Assembly: GCA_963557065.1 (NCBI GenBank) | Contig: CAUWCT010000002.1 | Location: 31,016-95,015, forward strand | Reading direction: 5' to 3' | Length of the DNA stretch: 64,000 nt | Source of the DNA: UMGS1370 sp963557065 | Lineage (GTDB): Bacteria; Bacillota; Clostridia; Lachnospirales; Lachnospiraceae | In this document: one piece after another, positions 1 through 7,832 of the stretch | Layout: the number at the start of each line of letters is the position of its first letter | Position numbering within the stretch: the stretch's first letter is position 1 | The notes under the pieces: generated by a model | The model's database searches: none | What the model was told of the DNA's origin: nothing | What the model saw: the letters and a program-made list of their open reading frames with translations, nothing else | Program-made: the position numbers and the translations under genes

Positions 1-995
1 AATTCTTCAATAGCCGCCTGCCGGCCAAGAATTTCTTCTTTGTGGATCAGAGGCTGCTCAAGAAAGGTGCGCAGCATTCTGGCTCCCATGGCGGTCTTTG
101 TCTTATCTAACACCCATAAAAGGGAACCTCTCTTCTGCTTTTCCCGCAGGGTCTCCAGAAGTTCCAGATTTCTTCTGGTAGAAGTGTCCAGAATCATATA
201 CTGCCCTACGCTGTATGGCGTAATGGTAGTCATATGCTCCAGTGTATTTTTCTGGGTTTCGTAGAGATAACGCATGACTGCTCCGGCAGCCGCGATTCCT
301 GTTTCATAATCGCCAAGTCCCAATCCCATTAACTGGCTGACCTTAAAATGCTCTTTTAAAATCTGCCTGCAGCTGTCATCGGCAAAAAAACGACTGTCCA
401 GAGAAGAAATCACAGCATGATATCGGTTTTTAATCTCTTCAATATCTGCGCCGGACATATAAAATGCCTCATTGCACACGATTTCTGATGGAGAAAATTT
501 ATTGATCTCGTCAAACAGATCCCGCTCTGTTTCCACCTCTGTCACGAAAAAATCACCAGTACTGATATCGGCAGTAGCCAGACCAAAAATCTCTCCTATG
601 TATACGATTCCCATAAGATAGTTGTTTTTGGTCTCATCTAATGCCTGCGCACTGGTAATTGTTCCCGGTGTTACAACCCGAACCACTTCCCGCTTGACCA
701 GACCCTTGGCAAGTTTGGGGTCTTCCATCTGTTCTGCTATTGCAACTTTATATCCTTTTTGAACAAGTTTATTTAAATATACTTCTACAGCATGATGAGG
801 AACGCCGCACATAGGCGCACGCTCCTCAAGTCCGCATTCTTTACCGGTCAGAGTCAGTTCCAGTTCTCTGGATACGGTTATGGCATCGTCAAAGAACATT
901 TCATAAAAATCTCCCAACCGGTAAAACAGAATGCAGTCTTTATACTGCTCTTTGGTCTCTAAATAGTGAACCATCATGGGTGATAATCCGGCCAC
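1..995 (-). CDS. mutS: DNA mismatch repair protein MutS, 5' part (runs off the left edge)
   Basis: Mismatch-recognition ATPase of DNA repair. About 331 N-terminal codons are present; the rest lies outside the window, so this is an edge truncation and not a broken gene. The reading frame gives an N-terminal mismatch-binding domain with the GDFYEMF motif at residues 28-34, the F-x-E wedge that stacks on the mispaired base, followed by the connector domain. I start it at GTG 995 (MAGLSPMMVHYLE), which has an AGAAAGGA ribosome site about 9 bases upstream; the next ATG lies inside the conserved N-terminal stretch. Clostridial miaB and mutS are often neighbours, and here only an L,D-transpeptidase gene separates them. 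Confidence 0.93.
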   Translation of the reverse strand, partial: MAGLSPMMVHYLETKEQYKDCILFYRLGDFYEMFFDDAITVSRELELTLTGKECGLEERAPMCGVPHHAVEVYLNKLVQKGYKVAIAEQMEDPKLAKGLVKREVVRVVTPGTITSAQALDETKNNYLMGIVYIGEIFGLATADISTGDFFVTEVETERDLFDEINKFSPSEIVCNEAFYMSGADIEEIKNRYHAVISSLDSRFFADDSCRQILKEHFKVSQLMGLGLGDYETGIAAAGAVMRYLYETQKNTLEHMTTITPYSVGQYMILDTSTRRNLELLETLREKQKRGSLLWVLDKTKTAMGARMLRTFLEQPLIHKEEILGRQAAIEE

Positions 996-1033
996 GCATT
1001 CCAGTCCTTTCTTTTTCTGAGTTCAATGCAGCA

Positions 1034-1063
1034 AGTCAGGCCGATATATTTTTCGGCCTGACT
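1034..1063 (-). terminator. Inverted repeat between the L,D-transpeptidase and mutS
   Basis: Perfect 11-bp stem (AGTCAGGCCGA and its complement) with an 8-base loop, 9 bases after the transpeptidase stop codon. There is no good T run after it on the minus strand, so termination is probable from position only. Confidence 0.5.
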
Positions 1064-1071
1064 CTATTGTA

Positions 1072-2520
1072 TTACTGCAGGCGTACCTCTGTATCCGTCG
1101 GATCCCACTGCTGGGTATTCGGTACCGGCACAATATCCGGGCGGTAGAACGGCCCTACACTGGTAGAATCCTCATAAATCGTGATGGGAACTCCTGCCTG
1201 AACATTATCATAAATCCACTTGGCATCCACTGTACGCAGACGGACGCAGCCGGCTGAACGGGCAACGCCCAGGTCATTGTAGGTCTGAGCTCTGAGGGTA
1301 AGATTATTCTGCTCCTCATAAATAACCGAATGAAGCAGGAAACTTCCGGTAATGCGGGTTGCATACTGGGTATAGCAGTCTCCCACCATATAGCGCCAGC
1401 GGTAGCGCTCCGGGCTCTTAAAGGTTCCGATAGGCGTGTCATCTCCTACAGAAGTCAGCATGGACATAACCGGAATAACATAACCTTTATCTCCATCCTT
1501 TGCATATATGGTCAGGCAGTTTGCCGTCTTATTTACCTTAATAATGTAAGAAGACTGCTTGCCGATAATCGGGTCCACATTCTGAACCAGACGGCCGTCT
1601 TCCCTGAAGTAATATTTATATCCGTCCAGATAATGCCATCCGGTAAGCACCATGGAATCCGATACATAAAATCTGCTCTCTGTATCGTCCAGCCAGCCGG
1701 AATAATTGTTGCCATTGGGATCATCATAATGAATCAGCCCGGCCTCGTCTCTCCACATACGGGACTCATATACGGAATAGAAGCGATAACGATCGGATGT
1801 CGGACCTGGCTGTCCCTTTGGAACTAACTGAATCTCAATATCGGTAATATAGTGGCCGCTGTCTAAAGTTCCGGCAATCTCACCGTTTTTTGCCCATCCA
1901 AGCTGTCCCACTGTGTCCAGAGTAACCCGATAGTAAATATCCCAGTTATATCCTGCCAGCATGGAAAGATTAATGCGGACGGCTTCCATACGGGTGTCTG
2001 CATTGCCGTCCGTAGCTCCGTTTAACTCGCCTACGTAATTCCATCCCAGCCAGCCCCCATTGTTAATGCTGCTGGTATAGGTGATGGAACCACCCAGTCC
2101 GCTGTTAAATACTAAAGACATGTTGCTGATAAATCCGCCGTTTCCTACTCCGTAGTTTAAAGTAACGCCATTAAACACCTTCTGAGCCGGAGTGATCACG
2201 CCGGTATTTGCCGTTTCTTCTCCTTGCGCAGGCGGGGTCTGGGTTTCTCCGGTCTGAGACTGGTCTCCCTCTGTGGGAGCCGTTTCCCCCTGGCCGCCCT
2301 CTGACGGGGATGTGGGTTCTTCTGCTCCTTCTTCGGCTCCGGGTCCATGGCCGTCACTTCCGGAATCCAGGTTTATTACGCCGGAACTGTCGGTTTCTTT
2401 CTGATCTAAGGCTACTCCAGGGCCTTCATTGATGTACCCGCTGTCGGCATATGCTACGGCCGGCACAGCAAGTGACATGGCCATTGCAAGAACTGCTGCA
2501 GTCCTTAGTTTCTTTTTCAT
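1072..2520 (-). CDS. Secreted L,D-transpeptidase (YkuD) with ChW-type repeats
   Basis: Exported cell-wall enzyme expected to make or edit 3-3 peptide cross-links in peptidoglycan. 482 residues: signal peptide about 1-25 (KKK, then a hydrophobic core ending AVAYADS), a low-complexity E/G/T/Q/P linker about 40-110, a region with the W-G-x-x-x-x-G-x-x-A-G-T pattern of clostridial ChW repeats (about 115-240), a short choline-binding-like GW repeat (GWHYLDGYKYYF), then the YkuD domain about 320-460. The catalytic signature SAGCVRL is preceded by the conserved His in SFLLHSV. It starts one base after the miaB stop codon, so the two genes probably share a transcript. Role in vegetative wall versus spore cortex cannot be decided from sequence. 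Confidence 0.88.
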   Translation of the reverse strand: MKKKLRTAAVLAMAMSLAVPAVAYADSGYINEGPGVALDQKETDSSGVINLDSGSDGHGPGAEEGAEEPTSPSEGGQGETAPTEGDQSQTGETQTPPAQGEETANTGVITPAQKVFNGVTLNYGVGNGGFISNMSLVFNSGLGGSITYTSSINNGGWLGWNYVGELNGATDGNADTRMEAVRINLSMLAGYNWDIYYRVTLDTVGQLGWAKNGEIAGTLDSGHYITDIEIQLVPKGQPGPTSDRYRFYSVYESRMWRDEAGLIHYDDPNGNNYSGWLDDTESRFYVSDSMVLTGWHYLDGYKYYFREDGRLVQNVDPIIGKQSSYIIKVNKTANCLTIYAKDGDKGYVIPVMSMLTSVGDDTPIGTFKSPERYRWRYMVGDCYTQYATRITGSFLLHSVIYEEQNNLTLRAQTYNDLGVARSAGCVRLRTVDAKWIYDNVQAGVPITIYEDSTSVGPFYRPDIVPVPNTQQWDPTDTEVRLQ

Positions 2521-2521
2521 G

Positions 2522-4045
2522 TTACGTTCCTCCTTGTACTTCTGACAGGTGTCCCATATAGTAGAACCCTTTTATCTCATCCAGGGAGACATCTACAATT
2601 TTTCCAATCAAGGAAGGTTTCCCCGGAAAATGAACGATTGTATTATTGCCAAGTCGTCCGGTTAAAAGACTGGCATCCTGGGAGTTGACTTCTTCAGCCA
2701 GTACTTTTTGTATGGTATGTAAATCCCGCCCGGAAACTTCTGCGGAAATCTTTTGAACCTGTGCCAAAAGCCGATCAAACCGATCCTTCACCACCTCTTT
2801 CGGTACCTGTTCTTCCATTCTGGCAGCCGGAGTTCCGGTCCGTTTGGAATAAATAAAAGTAAAGGCGCTGTCATAGCGGACCTTTTCCACCACATCCATG
2901 GTTTCCAGAAAATCCTCTTCCGTCTCGCCGGGAAATCCCACAATAATATCCGTTGTCAGAGAAATATCCGGCATAGCAGTCCGAATCTTATCTACCAGTG
3001 TAAGATACTGTTCCTTGGTGTATTTGCGGTTCATAACCTTTAAAATCCGACTGCTTCCAGACTGTAGAGGCAGATGAAGATGGCGGCAAATCTTGGGAGA
3101 AGATTTCATAACCTCAATCAGTTCATCCGATAAATCCTTGGGATGAGAGGTCATAAACCGAATCCGTTCCAGGCCGTCAATCTCTGTTATCTGCTTTAAC
3201 AGCTGAGCAAAGGTAATCGGAGTTTCTAAGGTCTTTCCATAGGAGTTGACATTTTGTCCCAGGAGCATGACTTCTACCACTCCGTCTGCTACCAGGCGTT
3301 TGATTTCTTTGATAATATCTTCCGGATTACGGCTCCGCTCCCTTCCTCTCACATAAGGGACAATGCAGTAACTGCAGAAGTTATTGCAGCCAAACATGAT
3401 GTTGACACCGGACTTGAAAGAATATTTCCGATCTGTGGGAAGTTCTTCCACGATTTCTTCTGTGCCTTCCCATACATCAATGGTCATTTTATCTTCTGTC
3501 AGACGTTCGGTCAAAAGTTCTGCCAGCTTAAAAATATTGTGGGTCCCGAAAATCAAATCCACAAACCGGTAAGACTGTTTGATTTTTGCTACTACCTGAG
3601 ATTCCTGCATCATACAGCCGCACAGACCAATCATCATGCCTGGATGTTTTTTCTTTAAAGCGCCCAGATGCCCCAGCCGTCCGTAAACTCGCTGGTTGGC
3701 ATTTTCTCTCACTGTACAGGTATTATACAGGGTAAAATCGGAGTCTTCATTTTCTGTGCGCTTTAATCCCACTGCCTCTAAAACGCCTTCCAGTTTTTCG
3801 GAATCCCTGGCATTCATCTGACATCCAAAGGTAACCACACAGAAGGTTCCAAAATATCCGCCGTCTGTCAGTTCTTTTAAAAGCGCTTTGCCGTAGCGTT
3901 CTTCTGCTTTTCCAGATATAACATCTGCCTCAAATCTGCTTTTAAAAAGCTGCCTGGCCTGATTAATAAAATAATTCTGTCTGTCCGGCTCTGCAATGGG
4001 AGCCGCCTGCTGTATTGTTTCAAAATTCTGATTATTCAATTTCAT
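2522..4045 (-). CDS. miaB: tRNA-2-methylthio-N6-dimethylallyladenosine synthase MiaB
   Basis: Radical SAM methylthiotransferase that adds the 2-methylthio group to N6-isopentenyl-adenosine 37 of tRNAs reading U-starting codons. 507 residues, with a longer N-terminus than the Escherichia coli enzyme, as in Gram-positive relatives. The N-terminal UPF0004 domain shows TFGCQMNARDSE and two further conserved cysteines (YNTCTVREN, LCGCMMQE). The radical SAM cluster is FGCNNFCSYCIVPYVRGRE (C-x3-C-x2-C), and the C-terminal end matches a TRAM domain. It has its own promoter and a structured leader (separate entries) and is followed directly by the L,D-transpeptidase gene. Confidence 0.95.
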   Translation of the reverse strand: MKLNNQNFETIQQAAPIAEPDRQNYFINQARQLFKSRFEADVISGKAEERYGKALLKELTDGGYFGTFCVVTFGCQMNARDSEKLEGVLEAVGLKRTENEDSDFTLYNTCTVRENANQRVYGRLGHLGALKKKHPGMMIGLCGCMMQESQVVAKIKQSYRFVDLIFGTHNIFKLAELLTERLTEDKMTIDVWEGTEEIVEELPTDRKYSFKSGVNIMFGCNNFCSYCIVPYVRGRERSRNPEDIIKEIKRLVADGVVEVMLLGQNVNSYGKTLETPITFAQLLKQITEIDGLERIRFMTSHPKDLSDELIEVMKSSPKICRHLHLPLQSGSSRILKVMNRKYTKEQYLTLVDKIRTAMPDISLTTDIIVGFPGETEEDFLETMDVVEKVRYDSAFTFIYSKRTGTPAARMEEQVPKEVVKDRFDRLLAQVQKISAEVSGRDLHTIQKVLAEEVNSQDASLLTGRLGNNTIVHFPGKPSLIGKIVDVSLDEIKGFYYMGHLSEVQGGT

Positions 4046-4071
4046 CCTGCCTATTCTATCACTTTTTCTGT

Positions 4072-4117
4072 CACCGAAAAAATCTGCCGCCCGCAGCTTT
4101 TCCCGATGCTTTGCAAC
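4072..4117 (-). promoter_or_regulatory. Terminator-like leader element upstream of miaB (copy A of a motif shared with livH)
   Basis: Read on the minus strand this 46-base block contains the core GCATCGGGAAAAGCTGC, a short stem (CTGC...GCAG) and six T residues, i.e. a small intrinsic terminator. It lies about 27 bases before the miaB start and downstream of the TATAAT promoter, so it is inside the miaB leader. A near-identical block stands 26 bases before livH at 46132-46176. What it senses, if anything, is unknown. Confidence 0.55.
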
Positions 4118-4155
4118 AAAGAAGGAGGGGAGGTGGCTCCCTTCCTCATTGTGGG

Positions 4156-4184
4156 ATTATAACACAAAATTTGAAAAACAACAA
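4156..4184 (-). promoter_or_regulatory. Promoter of miaB
   Basis: Minus-strand -35 TTGTTG (4184-4179), 17-base spacer, -10 TATAAT (4161-4156). Transcription should start near 4149, giving a leader of about 100 bases that contains the terminator-like element. The -35 box lies just past the stop codon of the upstream DUF362 gene. Confidence 0.75.
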
Positions 4185-4197
4185 TACACCTTATTCG

Positions 4198-5373
4198 TTA
4201 GACTTTAATTTCCCGCCATCTGGGTTCTACCTGATAATCTAAATATCTGCTTTCACTCTCAAAAAACTGGTCATATCCTGGCACTTCAATAGATTCCAAT
4301 GTATATCCATGTTCTATAAACCAATTTAAATAGCGAATTTTTTTTGGGTTTAATCCCATAAGTCTTACTGCAGTCAAATCCACATCCAGTAAGCTTTTGC
4401 CCCCAATCAGAACATTCGATTGTCTGGAATGAGGACAAAACGGACCCTGCCCTTCTCCTCCAATGATTCCATCCACTACTGAAAAATAGTTTCTCTTCTT
4501 ATATCCAAACGCCTGGTATAAATCCACAACCATCCGCCATATAGTATCATTGCCCGGATGGGCCCCTCTGTGGGTTACTTTTGCTGTCTTGGATGCCTCA
4601 AAGCTCTCTTTATCTGGGTATTCATCTCCGCCTGTATCCGGAATCCCTATTTTCCAGTGAACCAACTGATTTTTTTCTGTTACGCATCCTACTAACCCTT
4701 TTAAATTCAATGTAGCTCCTACTTTTTGATGGGTTTTCAATTTAGGAATAGAGATATATACATCAGCTTCATAGATGCTTTTGGAAAATGTATACAGCTG
4801 AGTATCTTTATTATGGGAAGCAATAGTATCTTCTCTTTCATCAAATACCCCTCGAAATAGAGTCGGATCTACCTGATAAAACAGGGAATCCTTCCCCAAA
4901 TTGATGGTAATTTCTCCTCTTGGATCTCCTGTCTGCCTTACCATTTTGTCTTTTTTCCCATAGTCTTTCAAGTCCTTGCAGACAAGAGGTCTTAAATCCA
5001 AAATTTCGCAGGGAATATCATATTTTTCGGCTAATTTTCCTATCTCTGTAGTTTCCAGCAGTTCTCCAAAATCCGCATCAATTGAAGGATTATCTCCAAT
5101 AATTATCCTTCCTTTTCCATGAAGAGCCTGGGAAACCCTATCTGCTACAGCCTCGATGACAGCAGGGTGTGTGATAACGCTATATAAAGTATCCCTATGA
5201 GGCGCAGACTCCCGCCAACGGGATGCCACCCAATTAGGTTTAATAAAGACTGTCATTCCCGGCTTAATAAAATCTGAGAAATCATAGCCCAGAGATTCCA
5301 TCATATGAGTAAGTGCTTTCTCTAACTGGAGCGGCTCATATCCTTCACAAGGTTCAATGGCTACGCGGCTCAT
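4198..5373 (-). CDS. DUF362 domain protein, last gene of the surface-polymer operon
   Basis: 391 residues starting MSRVAIEPCEGYEP. An upstream in-frame ATG at 5496 would overlap the preceding gene by 127 bases; the ATG at 5373 gives the ATGA stop/start overlap seen elsewhere in this operon, so I use it. The body shows the DUF362 pattern: FIKPNWV near residue 50, ISIPKLKTHQKVGATLNLKGLVG near the middle, and VVDGIIGGEGQGP followed by GGKSLLDVDLTAVRLMG. The family's biochemistry is poorly defined; some members carry iron-sulfur domains but no ferredoxin-like cysteine cluster is visible here. Its fixed position after the asparagine-synthetase homologue suggests a joint step in tailoring the polymer, which is inference. 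Confidence 0.75.
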   Translation of the reverse strand: MSRVAIEPCEGYEPLQLEKALTHMMESLGYDFSDFIKPGMTVFIKPNWVASRWRESAPHRDTLYSVITHPAVIEAVADRVSQALHGKGRIIIGDNPSIDADFGELLETTEIGKLAEKYDIPCEILDLRPLVCKDLKDYGKKDKMVRQTGDPRGEITINLGKDSLFYQVDPTLFRGVFDEREDTIASHNKDTQLYTFSKSIYEADVYISIPKLKTHQKVGATLNLKGLVGCVTEKNQLVHWKIGIPDTGGDEYPDKESFEASKTAKVTHRGAHPGNDTIWRMVVDLYQAFGYKKRNYFSVVDGIIGGEGQGPFCPHSRQSNVLIGGKSLLDVDLTAVRLMGLNPKKIRYLNWFIEHGYTLESIEVPGYDQFFESESRYLDYQVEPRWREIKV

Positions 5374-6413
5374 AATTGCATTTCCTCCAAAAACTTTTCC
5401 AAAATCCAGATATAATATTTTTGATCTCCTGTCATGGATTTGTGACAATTTTTCCAAAACTCCGGCCTGACTGGACCGTTCCAGTTCTCCATCCACTCAT
5501 CCATAGGGCGTGGCATTGGCGTCTTTACTGCCATTTTTACTCCTGGATACAATTTTTTAAACACTTCCCGCACCAGATATTTGCTGTCTCCGCTGCGAAC
5601 CCTTTCTAAATCCAGAGGTTTATGAATCATTCCAAGGTAAGCACCCTCAAACGAAACTCCAGCCGCCTGACAGGAATTATCATAAGAATGGATATCCTCC
5701 CAGAACAGATGATCGTCCAGAAAATCATGGACATTTATATATCCGTTTTCTTCAAATTTTTCAAACGGTTCTGTTATCAACACTGAATTTTTCAAAACTT
5801 TATAGGGCATAACATGTGAATACCGTTCAATAAATTCTCCTATAGTCCAGTCTCTTGCTAATAGTTTGTCCAGTCCGCCAAATACCATATCTGCTCCCTG
5901 ACCAAAAATCAGAGTATCAAAACCATCCTTTTTAGCCTGGACAGCTGCCTTGTAAATCTGGATGTCAATAGAGTGAAATGGAGAATGAGTGAAATGAAAC
6001 AGTTCTGTTGAGAGATTTTCATAATCTTCCCAATAAATGGGAACTACCCGATGTTCCAAACCATTAATTTCACAAAATTGTCTGGCCTTTGGCACTTCAT
6101 CCACTACCTGTCTGCCTGGAACCACACACTGAAATGTATAAGCAACCGATCCTCTAGGCATAAATTTAGCACAGACAGCACTGTCAATACCGCCACTTAA
6201 TGCAAGAGCCGCTCTCCCTTTTGCTGTTTTCTCTTCCATAAAATTTTTTACATGTTTATAAAGCTGTTCTGCTGTTTCAATCGGTTCTCTTCCCTCTGGA
6301 AATTCCAAGTTCATCCGTCTGGGAATCCCCAGTTTTTCACTGAATGAAATATTTTTGTCATAGATAGTACGAAACTGCAGAAAGCTACTCATTGCATATG
6401 TCAAATCAACCAT
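5370..6413 (-). CDS. Asparagine-synthetase-like amidotransferase domain without the glutaminase half
   Basis: 347 residues. It has the ATP pyrophosphatase loop LSGGIDSAVCAKF (about residues 72-84) and the AsnB-type GQGADMVFGG about 100 residues later, so it belongs to the asparagine synthetase C-terminal domain family that adenylates a carboxylate and attacks it with an amine. AsnB itself is about 600 residues and begins with a Cys-2 glutaminase domain; here the N-terminus has neither that Cys nor room for the domain. It may use free ammonia, another amine, or ammonia from a partner. It overlaps the cytidylyltransferase gene by 8 bases and DUF362 by 4, so it belongs to the operon. Likely target: amidation of a carboxylated sugar or head group (inference). 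Confidence 0.75.
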   Translation of the reverse strand: MVDLTYAMSSFLQFRTIYDKNISFSEKLGIPRRMNLEFPEGREPIETAEQLYKHVKNFMEEKTAKGRAALALSGGIDSAVCAKFMPRGSVAYTFQCVVPGRQVVDEVPKARQFCEINGLEHRVVPIYWEDYENLSTELFHFTHSPFHSIDIQIYKAAVQAKKDGFDTLIFGQGADMVFGGLDKLLARDWTIGEFIERYSHVMPYKVLKNSVLITEPFEKFEENGYINVHDFLDDHLFWEDIHSYDNSCQAAGVSFEGAYLGMIHKPLDLERVRSGDSKYLVREVFKKLYPGVKMAVKTPMPRPMDEWMENWNGPVRPEFWKNCHKSMTGDQKYYIWILEKFLEEMQL

Positions 6414-6843
6414 TTTGATCCTCCATTTTCCATCCCCGCGTTTTCATTAATGTATCAGCAATGATGGTACTGGAAACTCCTTTTGTATATGGAAAATAGA
6501 CAACTTTGATGCCAATCTCCTCCAGGGCTCTCTCAATCTCATTCCATTTTGGAGTATTGTACCAGTCATCTCCTACAAAAAGAATGGAGGCTTTTAGTTT
6601 TTTGCATTGAGCTACTTTGTCCATGGTTTCCTGAGGAACTACTGCGTCTACATAACGAACAGACCGCACAATTTCCATTCGGTCTTCAAATGGAATTAAA
6701 GGTTTTTTCCCTTTATACAAACTTAAATCATCCGTTGTGACTCCTACAATTAACTTATCACACATCCCTTTGGCATTTTTTAAAAGATTTAAATGACCAA
6801 TGTGAAACAAATCAAATACACCGGAAGTATAGCCAATTACCAT
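6406..6843 (-). CDS. Glycerol-3-phosphate cytidylyltransferase-like protein (TagD family)
   Basis: 145 residues, a complete single-domain cytidylyltransferase. The nucleotide-binding HxGH motif is seen in GVFDLFHIGHLNLLKNAK (about 8-25) and the second signature appears as YTKGVSSTII (about 118-127), where TagD has RTxGISTT. The usual role is making CDP-glycerol from CTP and glycerol-3-phosphate for teichoic-acid-type polymers; a related alditol phosphate is possible. It sits between the acetyltransferase (11-base gap) and the asparagine-synthetase homologue (8-base overlap). Together with the TagB/TagF-like first gene of the operon it suggests a phospho-alditol unit in the polymer. Confidence 0.82.
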   Translation of the reverse strand: MVIGYTSGVFDLFHIGHLNLLKNAKGMCDKLIVGVTTDDLSLYKGKKPLIPFEDRMEIVRSVRYVDAVVPQETMDKVAQCKKLKASILFVGDDWYNTPKWNEIERALEEIGIKVVYFPYTKGVSSTIIADTLMKTRGWKMEDQNG

Positions 6844-6854
6844 AGAAAATCCTC

Positions 6855-7808
6855 CTATTTTTCTAAATCAGTATCGTATTTTTTTATAAAGTCATCTGCT
6901 GGCAAATAAAGATCCTCATATCGTTCCCGAATCTCTTCATCTGTCCAATCCCACCAGGCTATTCGGTTTAGAGCTGCTATCTGCTCCGGATTATACCAGT
7001 ATCGGATGATCCTTGCAGGCACCCCCCCTACTATCGCATAATCCGGAACATCTTTTGTAATTACAGCTCCTGCTGCCGCAATCACACCATTTCCAATATT
7101 AGCTCCATTACATACAATTACATTCCGGCCAAGCCATACATCATGACCAATTCTGCTTCTTGAAGATTTTGGAACAACCCCTTTAGGATGAATTCCAGGT
7201 AAAAACTGCCTTCCTCCCATTTGCTCATATCTGCATATTTGTGGTCTTTCCATATTAGAACTACATGAAAACACAATCATATGGGTTGTAATATAATCCA
7301 TGGAATGATTGGGAACAACCGCACTGCCAACTGCAAAGCTACAGAAGTTTCCAATGGATTCAATTAATTCACTATATCCATGGGGAATCAACGGTCCATA
7401 ACTATATTTTCCTACTACTGTTTCTGTTTTTTCACCTTCCACAGTAGTTGCCTCAAACCGTTCAATTCGGCCCGCCTGATTGCGTTTTAATTCTAAAATC
7501 TGGGATTCATCAAAATATTTTTCCAGTAAATTCTTTAGTGTTACATAAATAGAAGAACTTGTAGATGCCAATATCACACAATACTGACTGCAATCTATTT
7601 TTTCCAGAAACTCTATAGGTTTTATGTTTGGATTATAAGCACTGAGATGATTATCAATGATCATTTTTTCCTGTATTCCATAGGCATGATTCAAAATATA
7701 TTTAACCTGCATCCCCACCTCACCGAATGGAAATATTATAAAATTTTTCTGTCCGCAGTTCAACTGACTTTCAATTATTCTTTTAATATCAGAATTAAGT
7801 TCTTCCAT
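6855..7808 (-). CDS. CatB/XAT-type O-acetyltransferase with an extra N-terminal Rossmann-like domain
   Basis: 317 residues. The C-terminal half is a left-handed beta-helix acetyltransferase: IGHDVWLGRNVIVCNGANIG, then IGNGVIAAAGAVITKDVPDYAIVGGVPARIIRYWY, typical of CatB-related O-acetyltransferases that acetylate sugars from acetyl-CoA. Residues about 1-110 form a separate domain starting NFIIFPFGEVGMQVKYIL, with the look of the small Rossmann-type modules also found at the front of the methyltransferase and of one LicD protein in this operon. A G7 run (7022-7028 on the plus strand as C7) falls in the conserved GGVPA turn but does not break the frame. Probable job: O-acetyl decoration of the surface polymer. 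Confidence 0.82.
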   Translation of the reverse strand: MEELNSDIKRIIESQLNCGQKNFIIFPFGEVGMQVKYILNHAYGIQEKMIIDNHLSAYNPNIKPIEFLEKIDCSQYCVILASTSSSIYVTLKNLLEKYFDESQILELKRNQAGRIERFEATTVEGEKTETVVGKYSYGPLIPHGYSELIESIGNFCSFAVGSAVVPNHSMDYITTHMIVFSCSSNMERPQICRYEQMGGRQFLPGIHPKGVVPKSSRSRIGHDVWLGRNVIVCNGANIGNGVIAAAGAVITKDVPDYAIVGGVPARIIRYWYNPEQIAALNRIAWWDWTDEEIRERYEDLYLPADDFIKKYDTDLEK

Positions 7809-7832
7809 GGCAAATCTCCTTGCATTTGTTGT

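Noticed and set aside
40..264. Plus-strand ORF of 74 codons
   Set aside because: It is the antisense shadow of mutS, whose frame is open to the window edge and gives a convincing MutS protein.
1..995. mutS as a broken gene
   Set aside because: The frame is open to the first base of the window; truncation comes from the window boundary.
5374..5496. 41-codon N-terminal extension of the DUF362 gene
   Set aside because: It overlaps the well-supported asparagine-synthetase homologue by 127 bases; the ATGA overlap start fits the operon style.
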